Positions 1 through 9,003 of a DNA stretch of 64,000 nt are shown piece by piece. Made by a program: the position numbers and the translations under genes. The stretch spans positions 1 through 64,000 of the forward strand of contig FNQX01000015.1 of NCBI GenBank assembly GCA_900107575.1, read 5' to 3'. The notes beneath the pieces are model-generated. The model was not told where the DNA came from. It saw only the letters and a program-made list of their open reading frames with translations, and ran no database searches. The stretch is from Lachnospiraceae bacterium NK3A20. Its GTDB lineage: Bacteria > Bacillota > Clostridia > Lachnospirales > Lachnospiraceae. Within the stretch, counting starts at the first letter, position 1; every line of letters begins with the position of its first letter.

Positions 1-428
1 ACGTCCGCCAGATGATCAATTGGCGCTGAATTACAGGAGTGCTCCCTACGAAGACAAAGCAGAGCGAAGCCGCTGAAGCATAACGTTTGGGGCATGACCC
101 CGTTTAGGAGCAAGAGCGGCGCCCGAACTATGGACAGGCTGAACGAAGGAATTTGGGACATCAGCTGAGCCATGGATGATCCTGTTAGACATGAGAGGGT
201 GGCAGCCATAGGGAACCAAGGGAAACGATTCGCCTTCATAAAAAGGATGACGTTTTATTTCGTGCACCTTTGTTCCCGAAAAAGCAGCACAGAGAAGCAT
301 CAGGATGCAGCTTTTCGCCCATACATTGCTTTGTCTGTAGTCCAAGAAACTTTATGACACTGCCAGAGATGGCTTGAAATGAGGCTTCTTTGGTAAATAT
401 GCATAAAAGAAAGTAGAGAGAAAAAGTT
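1..428. other. region without a convincing gene
   Basis: No reading frame here has a clear ribosome-binding site or a recognisable product. Short overlapping frames occur on both strands (46-345 minus, 172-357 plus), but they look like chance frames. The last 60 bases are A-rich and lead into the gene at 429, so a promoter for that operon is expected here; I could not pick a convincing -35/-10 pair. Confidence 0.4.
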
Positions 429-1352
429 ATGGGCGCGCAGGCTAAAATAATCAATATGCTGCTTTACGACGGCAGTTTAAGCGGAGTGATTCGTATTGAA
501 GATTCAACCTGGAATTCAGGTGAGTTATTTTCTGCTCCGAGGGACTCTGCTTCGGCCTTAATGGAAACCGGCGCATGTAACAGATATGGCGTTTATCTGT
601 TGTTGTCTCAGGAAAAGGTATATGTCGGTCAATCTTCGGATCTGGCAAGAAGAATCACTCAACATCTTACAGGCAAGGAGTGGTGGGAGAGCGTGATTAT
701 ACTTACCACACGTGACGATACTCTCAACCGGTCGGATATTGATTATTTGGAATATGTTCTTATTGAAAAGGCCTTTGCAATACAAAAATTGGACTGCGAC
801 AACAAAAAGAGCGGAAATCCTCCGAAGGTAGATATCTTTAAAAAAACTTTGCTGAATCAGTATTTGGAAGAGGCTCTTTTCCTTATGCAGCTGATAGGTG
901 TCAGAGTGTTTTCGCCTGAAAAACCAGCGAAAAAGAAAAGAAGGACAAGAAAACAAGCGGAACCGACATTAACTATTACAGGGGAAGAACAGGGCAGTGC
1001 AAGTGAAGTATCAACGGGTGCTTCTGTCATCCCGGAACTTCCTGATGAGCCGCTGAAGATCGGCCAATTTGTATATACAGCATTAGAGAACCTCGGCGCA
1101 AGCGGATATTCTTTTTCCGATTCCGAAATCGATGAAATGTGTACACCGGAATGGTCTCAAAAAACTTTCCATACAAAGAAACCGTTTATGAAAAAATATA
1201 TCAAGGGCATTACAGATAATAAAGGTGACGACGGTTTTGTAAGATTCAAATCAACGCCGTTTACATTCGGGGATCAGCAGGTTCTTATCTCGAAAGAGTG
1301 GTATGAAAGACAACGGGAGTTATTTATCAGTTGGTATAAATCATTGAAATGA
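429..1352 (+). CDS. GIY-YIG nuclease family protein
   Basis: This 307-residue protein has a GIY-YIG nuclease fold after an N-terminal segment of about 50 residues. The motif is seen as GVY at residues 54-56 and YVG at 65-67, followed by the DLARRI arginine segment near 71-76 and a glutamate in YLEYVLIEKAF near 107-117. These match the catalytic Tyr, Arg and Glu of the family. A Lys/Arg-rich linker (about 167-177) separates the nuclease from a C-terminal domain of about 90 residues that may bind DNA or a partner. It is the first of three co-directional genes with gaps of 61 and 42 bp, so probably an operon. Base composition is AT-richer than the phage and the right flank. Substrate unknown; a DNA-processing or defence role is inference only. 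Confidence 0.75.
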   Translation: MGAQAKIINMLLYDGSLSGVIRIEDSTWNSGELFSAPRDSASALMETGACNRYGVYLLLSQEKVYVGQSSDLARRITQHLTGKEWWESVIILTTRDDTLNRSDIDYLEYVLIEKAFAIQKLDCDNKKSGNPPKVDIFKKTLLNQYLEEALFLMQLIGVRVFSPEKPAKKKRRTRKQAEPTLTITGEEQGSASEVSTGASVIPELPDEPLKIGQFVYTALENLGASGYSFSDSEIDEMCTPEWSQKTFHTKKPFMKKYIKGITDNKGDDGFVRFKSTPFTFGDQQVLISKEWYERQRELFISWYKSLK

Positions 1353-1413
1353 GCTTGTCTTTTGAGCGAAATGACCTGTTATTATTTTCGACCGCAACAA
1401 GAGGAGTACAAAA

Positions 1414-3021
1414 GTGTATGAATTGCTGACAAAATACCTGCCGGAGCTGAATAAGGATAAATTCGGCGAATGGGTTTTTGATGATAAAAACGACGGTTCA
1501 CCGGAACATCCTATGCATTTTCCGTTCGTCAACTATGATGATATCGTAGGAGAAATATGGCAGGCTATTTATGACACGGTAGATCAGCATCCTGAACTGG
1601 ATATTGTTAAGTGGTATAACAAGCTTTTGAAAAATAAAGAGCATCAAAAGCTCAGTGATGCCATGAATAATATGGATGTATCGCAAAAGGATGGGCGAAC
1701 TGTACTCCTTCTTCTATTCACGATGACAAGACGGGAAAGATCCTGTGAAGGAACTTTTGCTCATTATTTTGACGATGGGAGTGTCCGAAGATGGATTCAA
1801 CGGCTGAAAGACATAGATGATGGTGTGGAGAGCGCGCCGTCGTCTGAACTGGGTGTTAAAGAAGAAAAGAACCCTATTGTTTTTACAGGGGCGCTTCAGA
1901 AATTCCGATTGATCTCAAATAATATCTGCTTCGGTCCGGAACCGATGCCGGGCGATGAAGTGGAGCAGAGACTGTCCGTTACTTCCAGCGGAGGAGTCTG
2001 GCTGACACGTTATCGTTACGGTGGTATTGACGACAGGTCAAAGCTTCTCGGAAAGGAGAAGATCTCCGCAGATGAGAATATCATAAAGAATATTCTCGAT
2101 GCGGTTGCCCGGAATTTCGAGAAATATGATGATGTTATGGCTACAGATGTGGGAGTCTGGAGCCTTGATCTGACCAACACAGACGGAGAGACCTTTCAGA
2201 TAAACGGATCACTTATACCAAACTCCTGTCATGGACTTTCCGATTATATTCGGGAAATGCTCGGGAGAGAAGACTTGTTTCTCTTTGACGGAAATCCTGA
2301 CCGTGTTGATCGGATTGAAGTTTCATACGACAGACATCTTGAAATAGAGATGAAGGAACCGATAGATCCGGAACACCCGTACACTATTTGGGATTATCAC
2401 GAAGATCTGAAGATTGACCGGGCAACTGAAACAATTGAACATTTCCGTCAGATTATGAGCGAATGTGATGTGTACAACAAATATCATGTCGCAGAAGGCG
2501 TTCCGGATTTTTTGGACGATATAGAAGTGGATGCGCTCTCAGATGTGAAGGGGAATCCGCCGGATGTTTATGTTGATCCGCATAGAAGCGACAGTTATAA
2601 GATACTTATAACTACGAAGCACGGGGGAACAAGAGAAACCTCGGGTACATTTGATAAGAACGGGCTTCCGGAGGATTGGCCGGAATTCGCAGAAAAGCTA
2701 TATAGTTTCCTTTCGTTCTACGGAATCGGAGAGTTTTTTGACGAGCGTGCATACGGTAAAGTTCGTCGCAGAATGAATGACCTGATTTTCTGTAATGTTG
2801 TCTTCGAAAACGGCGGGAAGGAATATTGTTATCAATCGGATAAAGATTACGATGCGGGCGATCTTGTGATTGTTCCGGCAGGGCGTGACAATCATGAGGC
2901 CGTTGTTCGTATTGAATCGGGAGAATATCATCCTGCGGAAGAAGCACCGTTTCCATTAGATAAGATCAAACATGTGATCCGGGAATATGATGAGGAAAAG
3001 GATAAAGAGCTTTTGAAGTAA
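1414..3021 (+). CDS. hypothetical protein, 535 aa, second gene of the GIY-YIG operon
   Basis: Start is GTG at 1414, supported by GAGGAG seven bases upstream. I do not recognise the family as a whole. The protein is acidic, without signal peptide or membrane segment. Its last 70 or so residues (about 455-525) read as a small beta-rich module ending in a segment like YDAGDLVIVPAG, which recalls the small DNA-binding barrel at the N-terminus of PriA; this is a weak resemblance. The middle (about 150-300) is also predicted beta-rich. It lies 61 bp behind the GIY-YIG gene and 42 bp before another hypothetical, so the three are probably co-transcribed. Confidence 0.7.
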   Translation: MYELLTKYLPELNKDKFGEWVFDDKNDGSPEHPMHFPFVNYDDIVGEIWQAIYDTVDQHPELDIVKWYNKLLKNKEHQKLSDAMNNMDVSQKDGRTVLLLLFTMTRRERSCEGTFAHYFDDGSVRRWIQRLKDIDDGVESAPSSELGVKEEKNPIVFTGALQKFRLISNNICFGPEPMPGDEVEQRLSVTSSGGVWLTRYRYGGIDDRSKLLGKEKISADENIIKNILDAVARNFEKYDDVMATDVGVWSLDLTNTDGETFQINGSLIPNSCHGLSDYIREMLGREDLFLFDGNPDRVDRIEVSYDRHLEIEMKEPIDPEHPYTIWDYHEDLKIDRATETIEHFRQIMSECDVYNKYHVAEGVPDFLDDIEVDALSDVKGNPPDVYVDPHRSDSYKILITTKHGGTRETSGTFDKNGLPEDWPEFAEKLYSFLSFYGIGEFFDERAYGKVRRRMNDLIFCNVVFENGGKEYCYQSDKDYDAGDLVIVPAGRDNHEAVVRIESGEYHPAEEAPFPLDKIKHVIREYDEEKDKELLK

Positions 3022-3063
3022 ACAGGACACAATTATTTGAAACATAAAAGCCGGTGATGAATT

Positions 3064-3468
3064 ATGAGCATGGGATATTGTGGGTATGCGGATCTTCAGG
3101 ATTCCGACGAGACTATGGTTGTGTACCTATATTGTTGTTACAACGCCAACGATGATTATGAGCGTTTCATGCAAATTGAGGATGGAGAACTCTATATTGA
3201 ACGAGACGCATTTGTAGAACCGGAAATACACGAAAAAATAAAGAAGTCTCCTTCGGGAAGGAAAAGACTCATTGAAAAGAGGATAAAAAAAGATATTCCT
3301 TTCGGTGATCTGCTTAACTCCGGGAAAATAAAAGTCAAGAACGCATCAGGCACATGGAAAACGCTGGCTTACGGAATTGATTTCATGGCTTACAATATCT
3401 TGTTCAAATTATTTGACGAGTATCAGGAAACTGGAGTGCTTCCAGATCATATAAGCTGGTACAGTTGA
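3064..3468 (+). CDS. hypothetical protein, 134 aa, third gene of the GIY-YIG operon
   Basis: This small soluble protein has no family I can name with confidence. It has a basic central stretch (KIKKSPSGRKRLIEKRIKK, about residues 59-77) and an aromatic C-terminus. It follows the 535-aa gene by 42 bp on the same strand and is followed by a terminator hairpin at 3492-3518, which supports it as the end of a three-gene transcription unit. Whether this operon is prophage cargo or host sequence is not resolved. Confidence 0.65.
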   Translation: MSMGYCGYADLQDSDETMVVYLYCCYNANDDYERFMQIEDGELYIERDAFVEPEIHEKIKKSPSGRKRLIEKRIKKDIPFGDLLNSGKIKVKNASGTWKTLAYGIDFMAYNILFKLFDEYQETGVLPDHISWYS

Positions 3469-3491
3469 AATTGATAATGGCTTAATATTAC

Positions 3492-3518
3492 AGGCAGCAG
3501 ACTCATCACCCGCTGCCT
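3492..3518. terminator. hairpin between convergent genes
   Basis: AGGCAGC (3492-3498) pairs with GCTGCCT (3512-3518) over a 13-nt loop, followed by TTATT on the plus strand. It sits between the end of the plus-strand gene at 3468 and the end of the minus-strand polymerase at 3523, so it may end transcription from both sides. It is also the most plausible neighbourhood for the left prophage border, though I found no att duplication. Confidence 0.55.
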
Positions 3519-3522
3519 TTAT

Positions 3523-4809
3523 TCAGCTTTTCATGTAAAACCGGCATTCGTACTCGTCCGCGTTCAGCTTGAGTCCCGGTACCCACGGAGGCGTCTGGCC
3601 CATCTGCTCACAGACGACTTCGAGAGATACACGAGGGTCGCATTCGATGATCAATTCGTCATGGACGTGGCCGACGGTCTCGCAGCAGCGTAGCGTTTTC
3701 ATGGCGTAGGCTAAGATGTCGCGGCTGATCGCCTGGACGATGTTTTCCACGAATTTCGGGCCGTAGCTTTCGATACGCTCCCATTTCTTATTCTGCCCTA
3801 CGCCCTCGTAGGTGACGGACTCGGAACCAAAGCGGTTGTATCCCATTCGCGGCTTCACGTAGGATAACTGCCTTCCGGACGGGAGCGTGATGAACATCAT
3901 GCCGCTCTTATAGGAGAAGATGATGCCGTGCGTTTCTGTCCGGATATGTTTTTCTACGGTATTGGTCACACAGCTGTCTACATCCCACCAGAACTGCACG
4001 ATGTTCGGATTCGCGGAACGCCAGGAAGCGACAAGAGGATAAAGTTCATCCTCGGTAAGTCCCATGTCGAGAGCGCCCATCGCTTTTAATGCGCCGACCG
4101 ATCCGCCGTATCCCAGGGCGAGCTCCGCAATCTTGCCTTTTTGCCTCAGGTGTGCGTTCTGACCGTGCTTTTCGACCGGGACGCCAAACATCGCGCTGGC
4201 AGACGCGCAGTAAATATCCCCGTTATTATTGAAAACTTCCATGCGCCATTTTTCGTTTGCAAGATAGGAAAGCACCCTCGCTTCGATAGCGGAGAAATCG
4301 CTGACGATGAATTTATATCCCGGCCTCGGAATGAAAGTGGTGCGGATCAGCTGCGAGAGAGTATCCGGCACATCGTCATAAAGCAGGGAGACCATTTCGT
4401 AATCACCGCTCTTAACGATATCCCTTGCCTGCTCCAGATCCGGCATGTGATTTTGCGGGAGGTTCTGCAATTGAATTATGCGTCCGGCCCAGCGCCCGCT
4501 GCGATTCGCTCCGTAGAATTGGAACATTCCGTGCGCGCGACCGTCTTTGCATACCGCCGTTTTCATCGCCTGATATTTTTTGACGGATGATTTTGCCAGC
4601 TGCTGACGGAGGGTAAGAACGTCGGCAAGTTCCGGCGGGGCGGACTTTATGGCAGCGGCCACTTCTTTTTTGCCGAGACTCTCCATCTCCATACCGTTGT
4701 CCGCGAGCCACTGTTTTATCTGCTGCACGCTGCCCGGATTGTCGAGGTGCGTCAGGTCTTTCATTTTATCGGAAAGCTCCTGTTTGGAGCGGTCATACAT
4801 TGCGATAGC
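3523..4809 (-). pseudogene. phage family A DNA polymerase, C-terminal part, split by IS66
   Basis: This is the polymerase half of a Pol I-like phage replicase. It carries motif A (VSDFSAIEARVLSYLAN), the O-helix region (RQKGKIAELALGYGGSVGALKAMG) and motif C (VGHVHDELIIECDP). The apparent N-terminus of the open frame, back to 4905, is IS66 sequence read through the junction and is not part of the ancestral protein. The other half is at 7643-8352. Removing IS66 and one 8-bp duplicate restores an uninterrupted 663-codon frame (662 aa), normal for this family. The gene is the last of the leftward replication module. As it stands no intact polymerase can be made. Confidence 0.93.
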
Positions 4810-4833
4810 GTAAACGTCAAACCATCCGCCCTG
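4810..4833 (+). repeat. IS66 terminal inverted repeat, tnpC side
   Basis: The first 15 bases, GTAAACGTCAAACCA, are identical to the inverse of the other end; then TC faces CT and CGCC matches again. The 8-bp target copy GCGATAGC lies directly outside (4802-4809). Confidence 0.93.
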
Positions 4834-4859
4834 GTCAAAAGAAAGGCCGCTGACTTTCA

Positions 4860-6518
4860 TCAGCGGCGCGGTTTGTGACACTTTTCGGGTAGCTGATCTG
4901 ACCAAGGTAACATTGGTTCAAGCTTGGTTGTGTCTATATTTCCTTTTTCATCAGCGAGCTTTGGCAGCTCGGTCAGGAGGTGCTCCAGATAACAGAAAAC
5001 GTTGAGGTTATTGAGCTTAGCAGTCTCTACCAGGGAGTAGATGATCGCACTGGACTGTGCTCCACTGATGGAATCAATGAGTACCCAGTTCTTCCTTCCG
5101 ATCGTAAACGGCCGAATGGCTCGTTCCGATGCTGAGTTGTCTATCGGGACATTCCCATTTGTGAGGAAGACGCGAAGATATTTCTCCTGATCAATGCAGT
5201 ACTTCAGACCCTGTGCCGTTTTTCCACGCGGAAGAAGCGTGGTGTCGCTGACGCATTGCTTTACCCACGTGAAAAATTCATCAACGAGCGGCGCGATTCC
5301 TTTCTGCCGCTCCCTGAGCCTCTTCTCTGCCGAAAGATCCCGGAGTGAGTTTTCGAGCTTGTATATTGCCGCGATTCGGGTCAATGCCTGATAGGCTATC
5401 GCGTTCCTGGCTTTCTGTTTCTCCTCCTTGGCAAGAGCTTTGATCGCATCGGTGAAATCTCGTCGGGCATGTACCCAGCAGTTCGCGTTTGTGATCCCGT
5501 CCATCGTATTGTCCAGGACGTGATACTGCTGAAGGCCATCCGTTTCCAGGATACCCTTGAAATCCTTCAGGAATTCCTTAGGATACCTGTGATCCCGGCC
5601 GCGCTGGTAATCATAGATCACGATCGGATGCTTCTTGTCAAACTCTCCGGTTCGGTAAACCCACATGTAATTCTTGTGGCCCGGAGAACCTTTCTGATCA
5701 TCCGGATCGTTTGGATCATTATCGTGGATGACCTGGCAGGTGGTTTCGTCGGCTTGAATGATACCTTCCTCATTGTGAAGAAGCTCTTCACGCATCCGAT
5801 CCCAGAAAGCCCTGAGATATTTCCGGCTGACAGCAATCGTCCAGTTGGCCATGGTCTGCCGGGAAATGTTGACACCGTTCATCTGGAACTGTTTCTCGAT
5901 CCGATAGAGCGGCATCGCGTTGAGATACTTTGCATTCAGGATTGCCGCCACCAGAGAAGGTGTTGCAACGCTGTTCTTCATGAGGTCTTTCGGACGGTCG
6001 CCGCGGAGGAATTCATCCTGATGATCACCATCCGTTCCGACGGCAACATCAACGGTATGTTTCTCCACTGTGAAGGTTGCAGGCTGACAGCTGACACGGG
6101 TGAACTCATCCGGTTTCATTCTTCTCCAGCAGTTTTTTCCGAAATACTGATCGAGCTGTTCGTCGGTAAGGCCATGATGATGCTCTTCGTGGGGAAGATT
6201 CTTGAAGTCCTCCTCGCGCTTGCCCTTTTCCTTAGGCTTCTTCACAATGGCCTTGATGATGACCTCTTCCGCATCCGGTTCAGGAACATCAGGATCAGCC
6301 ATTTCTTCAGCCTCATTGAAAAGAGACAGCTGGCCAGCGATCTGATCCAGCTTCTCGGTCTTGCGTCCGAAACGGTTCTGTTGTGCAAGACGAAGCTGTT
6401 CGATCAGACGCTCAAGGTTATTGTTTGTCTGCTCGAGTTGATCCTGCATGGTACAGAACAGGCTGATGATCTGTTCCCTGCTGAAATCATTCAGTTGTTC
6501 CGGAGTGAATTTTTCCAT
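4860..6518 (-). CDS. tnpC: IS66 family transposase TnpC
   Basis: This 552-residue DDE transposase moves the IS66 element. The N-terminal 110 residues hold a coiled-coil leucine-zipper-like segment (MQDQLEQTNNNLERLIEQLR) and an acidic stretch. A zinc-binding and helix-turn-helix region follows. The catalytic acidic residues are visible in IIQADETT, GILETDG and NSASERAIRPF, and the frame continues into the usual C-terminal DDE_Tnp_IS66_C-like tail. Length is normal and the frame is intact. It is the last gene of the element, on the same strand as tnpB and tnpA. Confidence 0.97.
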   Translation of the reverse strand: MEKFTPEQLNDFSREQIISLFCTMQDQLEQTNNNLERLIEQLRLAQQNRFGRKTEKLDQIAGQLSLFNEAEEMADPDVPEPDAEEVIIKAIVKKPKEKGKREEDFKNLPHEEHHHGLTDEQLDQYFGKNCWRRMKPDEFTRVSCQPATFTVEKHTVDVAVGTDGDHQDEFLRGDRPKDLMKNSVATPSLVAAILNAKYLNAMPLYRIEKQFQMNGVNISRQTMANWTIAVSRKYLRAFWDRMREELLHNEEGIIQADETTCQVIHDNDPNDPDDQKGSPGHKNYMWVYRTGEFDKKHPIVIYDYQRGRDHRYPKEFLKDFKGILETDGLQQYHVLDNTMDGITNANCWVHARRDFTDAIKALAKEEKQKARNAIAYQALTRIAAIYKLENSLRDLSAEKRLRERQKGIAPLVDEFFTWVKQCVSDTTLLPRGKTAQGLKYCIDQEKYLRVFLTNGNVPIDNSASERAIRPFTIGRKNWVLIDSISGAQSSAIIYSLVETAKLNNLNVFCYLEHLLTELPKLADEKGNIDTTKLEPMLPWSDQLPEKCHKPRR

Positions 6519-6602
6519 GAAACCGTTCCTTTTCTATCTGTGATTATACGAAAAAGAGCGGTTTTCAGCTACTTGCCGAACTTTTGGCATTCGTCATGTT
6601 GC

Positions 6603-6785
6603 CTATGGATCAGCATCCGCAGAATGCCCGTACACGGTATGGAAATATAGACTTTTCAAAGCGCAACGCCCATCCGGGTGACCGCAGCATACGCATTCTG
6701 CACCCGGTATGATGCCTTCTGCGAAGCGCAGAAGTTCGTTTTTATCATGAAAAACAGAGGCTGAAAATTTCTCTGTTTTGCACAA
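6603..6785 (-). CDS. possible small ORF within IS66
   Basis: A 60-residue frame lies between tnpC and tnpB. It has a cysteine cluster (ECVCCGHPDGRC) that could bind metal, but no clear ribosome site, and I do not recognise a family. The IS66 core needs only tnpA, tnpB and tnpC, so this may be a passenger peptide or chance frame filling the 270-bp gap. Confidence 0.3.
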   Translation of the reverse strand: MCKTEKFSASVFHDKNELLRFAEGIIPGAECVCCGHPDGRCALKSLYFHTVYGHSADADP

Positions 6786-6791
6786 AGCTTT

Positions 6792-7148
6792 TTACAGAAC
6801 ACGCTCCGGATGAACTTCCCTGATCTTCGGAGTGATCGGGTTCAGGCCCATCATCAGCATGGCATACTGTTCCCTTGTGATCTCGGCGGCCTCTTCCGGA
6901 TTCCGCGGCCAGGTGAATGAACCGGATTCCAATCTCTTATAGAGAAGCAGGAATCCCGTCCCTTCCCAGAGGAGGCCTTTAATCCTGTCACTGCGTTTGC
7001 CGCAGAACAGGAACAACACATCCTTCTGGAATGGATTGAGATCAAACCTCGTTCCAACAAGCTGGGCGAGTCCATCAATTCCTTTCCGAAGATCCGTGTA
7101 GCCGACTGCGATGAAGATCTGCTGGACTCCGACCGCTTCAGCCAGCAT
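6792..7148 (-). CDS. tnpB: IS66 family accessory protein TnpB
   Basis: This 118-residue protein is required with TnpA and TnpC for IS66 transposition. It shows the family core: YTDLRKGIDGLAQLV, then FLFCGKRSDRIKGLLWEGTGFLLLYKRLE, then the FTWPR segment. Length is normal for TnpB. It overlaps the end of tnpA by 11 bp, so the two are translationally coupled as usual for IS66. Confidence 0.97.
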   Translation of the reverse strand: MLAEAVGVQQIFIAVGYTDLRKGIDGLAQLVGTRFDLNPFQKDVLFLFCGKRSDRIKGLLWEGTGFLLLYKRLESGSFTWPRNPEEAAEITREQYAMLMMGLNPITPKIREVHPERVL

Positions 7149-7548
7149 GGTTCACCGCCGCAAAGATTCTGTCAAGCAGATCGGCAGAGACTGTATTGGA
7201 GACTGCAATGGTTGCTGTGCCAAGTCGGACAACCGCATCAGCGTGAAATCCAGGCAGGTCGGCTGTCTGATGGTGACTGGTATCGCCATTGAGAGGAACA
7301 GTAATCTCGGCAAATGTTATCCCGCCGGAACCGGAAGTTTCCATCCCCGAAGGCGAAGGAAGAGATTTGTTTTTCATCTCTTTGTAAGCTTCCCGGCGGA
7401 TCTGGCGAAGCCAGTAGTAATACTGTTTGGCATTCACTCCATTCTCTGCAAGCCAGGAAGCGGCGGTTTGTCTTTCCGGACGGGCCTGACACTGAAGAAC
7501 AATAGCCTTCCATTGTTCCATGCGGACTTCATGGGTGGATTTATCCAT
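7138..7548 (-). CDS. tnpA: IS66 family accessory protein TnpA
   Basis: First gene of the IS66 element, 136 residues. The N-terminal half is helix-turn-helix-like (WKAIVLQCQARPERQTAASWLAENG followed by KQYYYWLRQIRREA), the signature of IS66 TnpA. The C-terminal half is variable, ending in a short beta-rich region. GGAGG lies just upstream of the ATG at 7548. Confidence 0.93.
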   Translation of the reverse strand: MDKSTHEVRMEQWKAIVLQCQARPERQTAASWLAENGVNAKQYYYWLRQIRREAYKEMKNKSLPSPSGMETSGSGGITFAEITVPLNGDTSHHQTADLPGFHADAVVRLGTATIAVSNTVSADLLDRIFAAVNHAG

Positions 7549-7618
7549 TTGGGATCACCTCCAGAAAACTAGTAGTTAATTGAGTTTTTCAGAGTATCTC
7601 AAATTTTTCGGCCGACGC

Positions 7619-7642
7619 CTAGGCGAGTGGTTTGACGTTTAC
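7619..7642 (-). repeat. IS66 terminal inverted repeat, tnpA side
   Basis: This end reads TGGTTTGACGTTTAC up to 7642 on the plus strand and is the inverse of the left end. The second target copy GCGATAGC follows at 7643-7650. Confidence 0.93.
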
Positions 7643-8352
7643 GCGATAGCGTTCTCCACAAGTTCCATATCGATAAGGATGCCGCGGTCATTGATCTCCT
7701 GGTCGATATGGTACTCATCCCATACGAAATCTGGTACCGGGAATTTCCTCAGCCGGTCTTTTATCTGAAGTTCCACTTCGACATCGCGCTTGTTGTATGC
7801 TTTGAAGACAGCCCATTTCTCCGGATCATCGGACGGAAGATTCCATGTTCTCTCGCCGTTTGCCTTTGTGGGTTTGCACGGAACGCAGAAGTAGCGGATC
7901 AGGGCTTTGCCTTCCGACATTTTCCGTTGTTCGAGCTTCAGGACGGAACCGACCTTGTCCAGTGAGAGCGGCAGCCCCAGGTACGCTCCCCAGATCATGG
8001 AGCAACGCCAGGATTCGGGATTGAGATACTGTGCGCATTCCGTCGAGAGCGGATGGTTGTCATGGAACGGATCAAGGCTGACGCCTCTGTCTCTGAGGTA
8101 CCGGGACAGGCAGATCCTCTCGAACTGGCTGTTATGAGCCCATTTTATTACGGAATCGTCTGTCAGGGCGTCTATGATCTCATCCGGGATGGATTCACCA
8201 GAAGCAAGGTCAATGACCCTGACATCACTCCCGTCAGCGGAATATCCGAACAGCAGGATCTCGAAGTCATCGGCTTCGGCATATTTGTACACACCGCATT
8301 TTGAGAGGACATTGCTGCTGTAAGTTTCCAAATCTACATCGAGTTCATGCAT
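7643..8352 (-). pseudogene. phage family A DNA polymerase, N-terminal part, split by IS66
   Basis: This is the exonuclease half of the replicase. It starts MHELDVDLETYSS, with the D-x-E metal-binding motif of the 3'-5' proofreading domain, followed by KWAHNSQFERICL. It ends at ELVENAIA where the frame hits a TAA provided by the IS66 end; the ancestral protein continued into MYDRSKQELSDKMKDL, now found in the downstream fragment. The start is supported by GGAGG in the short leader. A hairpin lies directly upstream at 8378-8402. Confidence 0.93.
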
Positions 8353-8377
8353 TCATTTTCCTCCGTAAAAAGCAAAA

Positions 8378-8402
8378 GGCGGCAGAGATAGTCCCTGCCG
8401 CC
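8378..8402 (-). terminator. terminator-like hairpin just before the polymerase gene
   Basis: On the minus strand GGCGGCAG pairs with CTGCCGCC and is followed by TTTTGCTTTTT, and then directly by the ribosome site ACGGAGG and the polymerase ATG. There is little room for a promoter after it, so it may act as an attenuator, or be overcome by antitermination. Similar hairpins sit before the genes at 15764, 16508 and 38903. Confidence 0.6.
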
Positions 8403-8426
8403 CGCCTTGTTATTGCCTGTCAAAGA

Positions 8427-8990
8427 TCAGTTTAAGAAATCGTCATCGTCGTCATCCGCGAAGTCATCCTCAGCCCTGCTCTTGCCTCCGAGGGGTTCGC
8501 CGTCACGGATCTTCTGAAGATTGTTCAGGCCGCAGGCGATTCCCTTGTTGCCGTTGGTATTGAAAGCATACAGGTTGATGGAAGCCCTGCCGTATACCCC
8601 GGAGTAGACTTACCTTCTCTCAAGTATCGGCTGCCTGTCTGCGTCCACGATACCCGGAGCGGAGTCGGAGTTCGCGTTGATGAAGTAGCTGTTCGCGTAT
8701 GCCGGATCGTCCGGTTTTTCAAGGTCGCCGTCACGGAGAGGCGTCTTGATCGCGGAAAGAGGCAGAACGGTCTTGCTGTTGCCCTTGAGTTTCGACTCGC
8801 CTTCCTCGTATGCTGCCTGAACCGCCGCTTTGATACGCTCGACGGTGACCGTGTCATCCTTCGGGATGATGAGGCTCACACTGTACTTCGGCTTGCCTCC
8901 TTTGATTGACTTCGGATCCCACACATTCGCGTAGCTCCAGCGTGTCCTCGGACCCGTGATAACTTTCGTAAGATTCATAAACTTAGGCAT
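8427..8990 (-). pseudogene. DUF2815 phage replication-associated protein with in-frame TAA
   Basis: DUF2815 proteins are phage proteins encoded beside DUF2800 and polymerase genes, and are thought to act as single-strand DNA-binding or recombination proteins. The frame starts at MPKFMNLTKVITG behind AAGGAGG and runs to ADRQPILERR. A TAA at 8610-8612 follows, after which the same frame continues without shift as VYSGVYGRASINLYAFN and on to the acidic tail ending at 8427. The continuation is exactly the conserved family C-terminus. The expected residue at the TAA is Glu, so a single G-to-T change explains it. The truncated product would lack the last third. Confidence 0.85.
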
Positions 8991-9003
8991 GATGTTTTCC
9001 TCC

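Larger units (their letters stand above)
4810..7642 (-). mobile_element. complete IS66-family insertion sequence, 2833 bp
   Basis: The element begins with GTAAACGTCAAACCA at 4810 and ends with the exact inverse at 7642, giving the GTAA...TTAC ends typical of IS66. It is flanked by perfect 8-bp direct repeats GCGATAGC (4802-4809 and 7643-7650), the duplication length expected for the family. It carries tnpA, tnpB and tnpC in the usual order on the minus strand, all uninterrupted, so it looks recently inserted and possibly active. It splits the prophage DNA polymerase gene and is oriented the same way as it. Confidence 0.96.

Noticed and set aside
5469-6650. 393-codon plus-strand frame opposite tnpC
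   Set aside because: Antisense of an intact IS66 transposase, no recognisable features.
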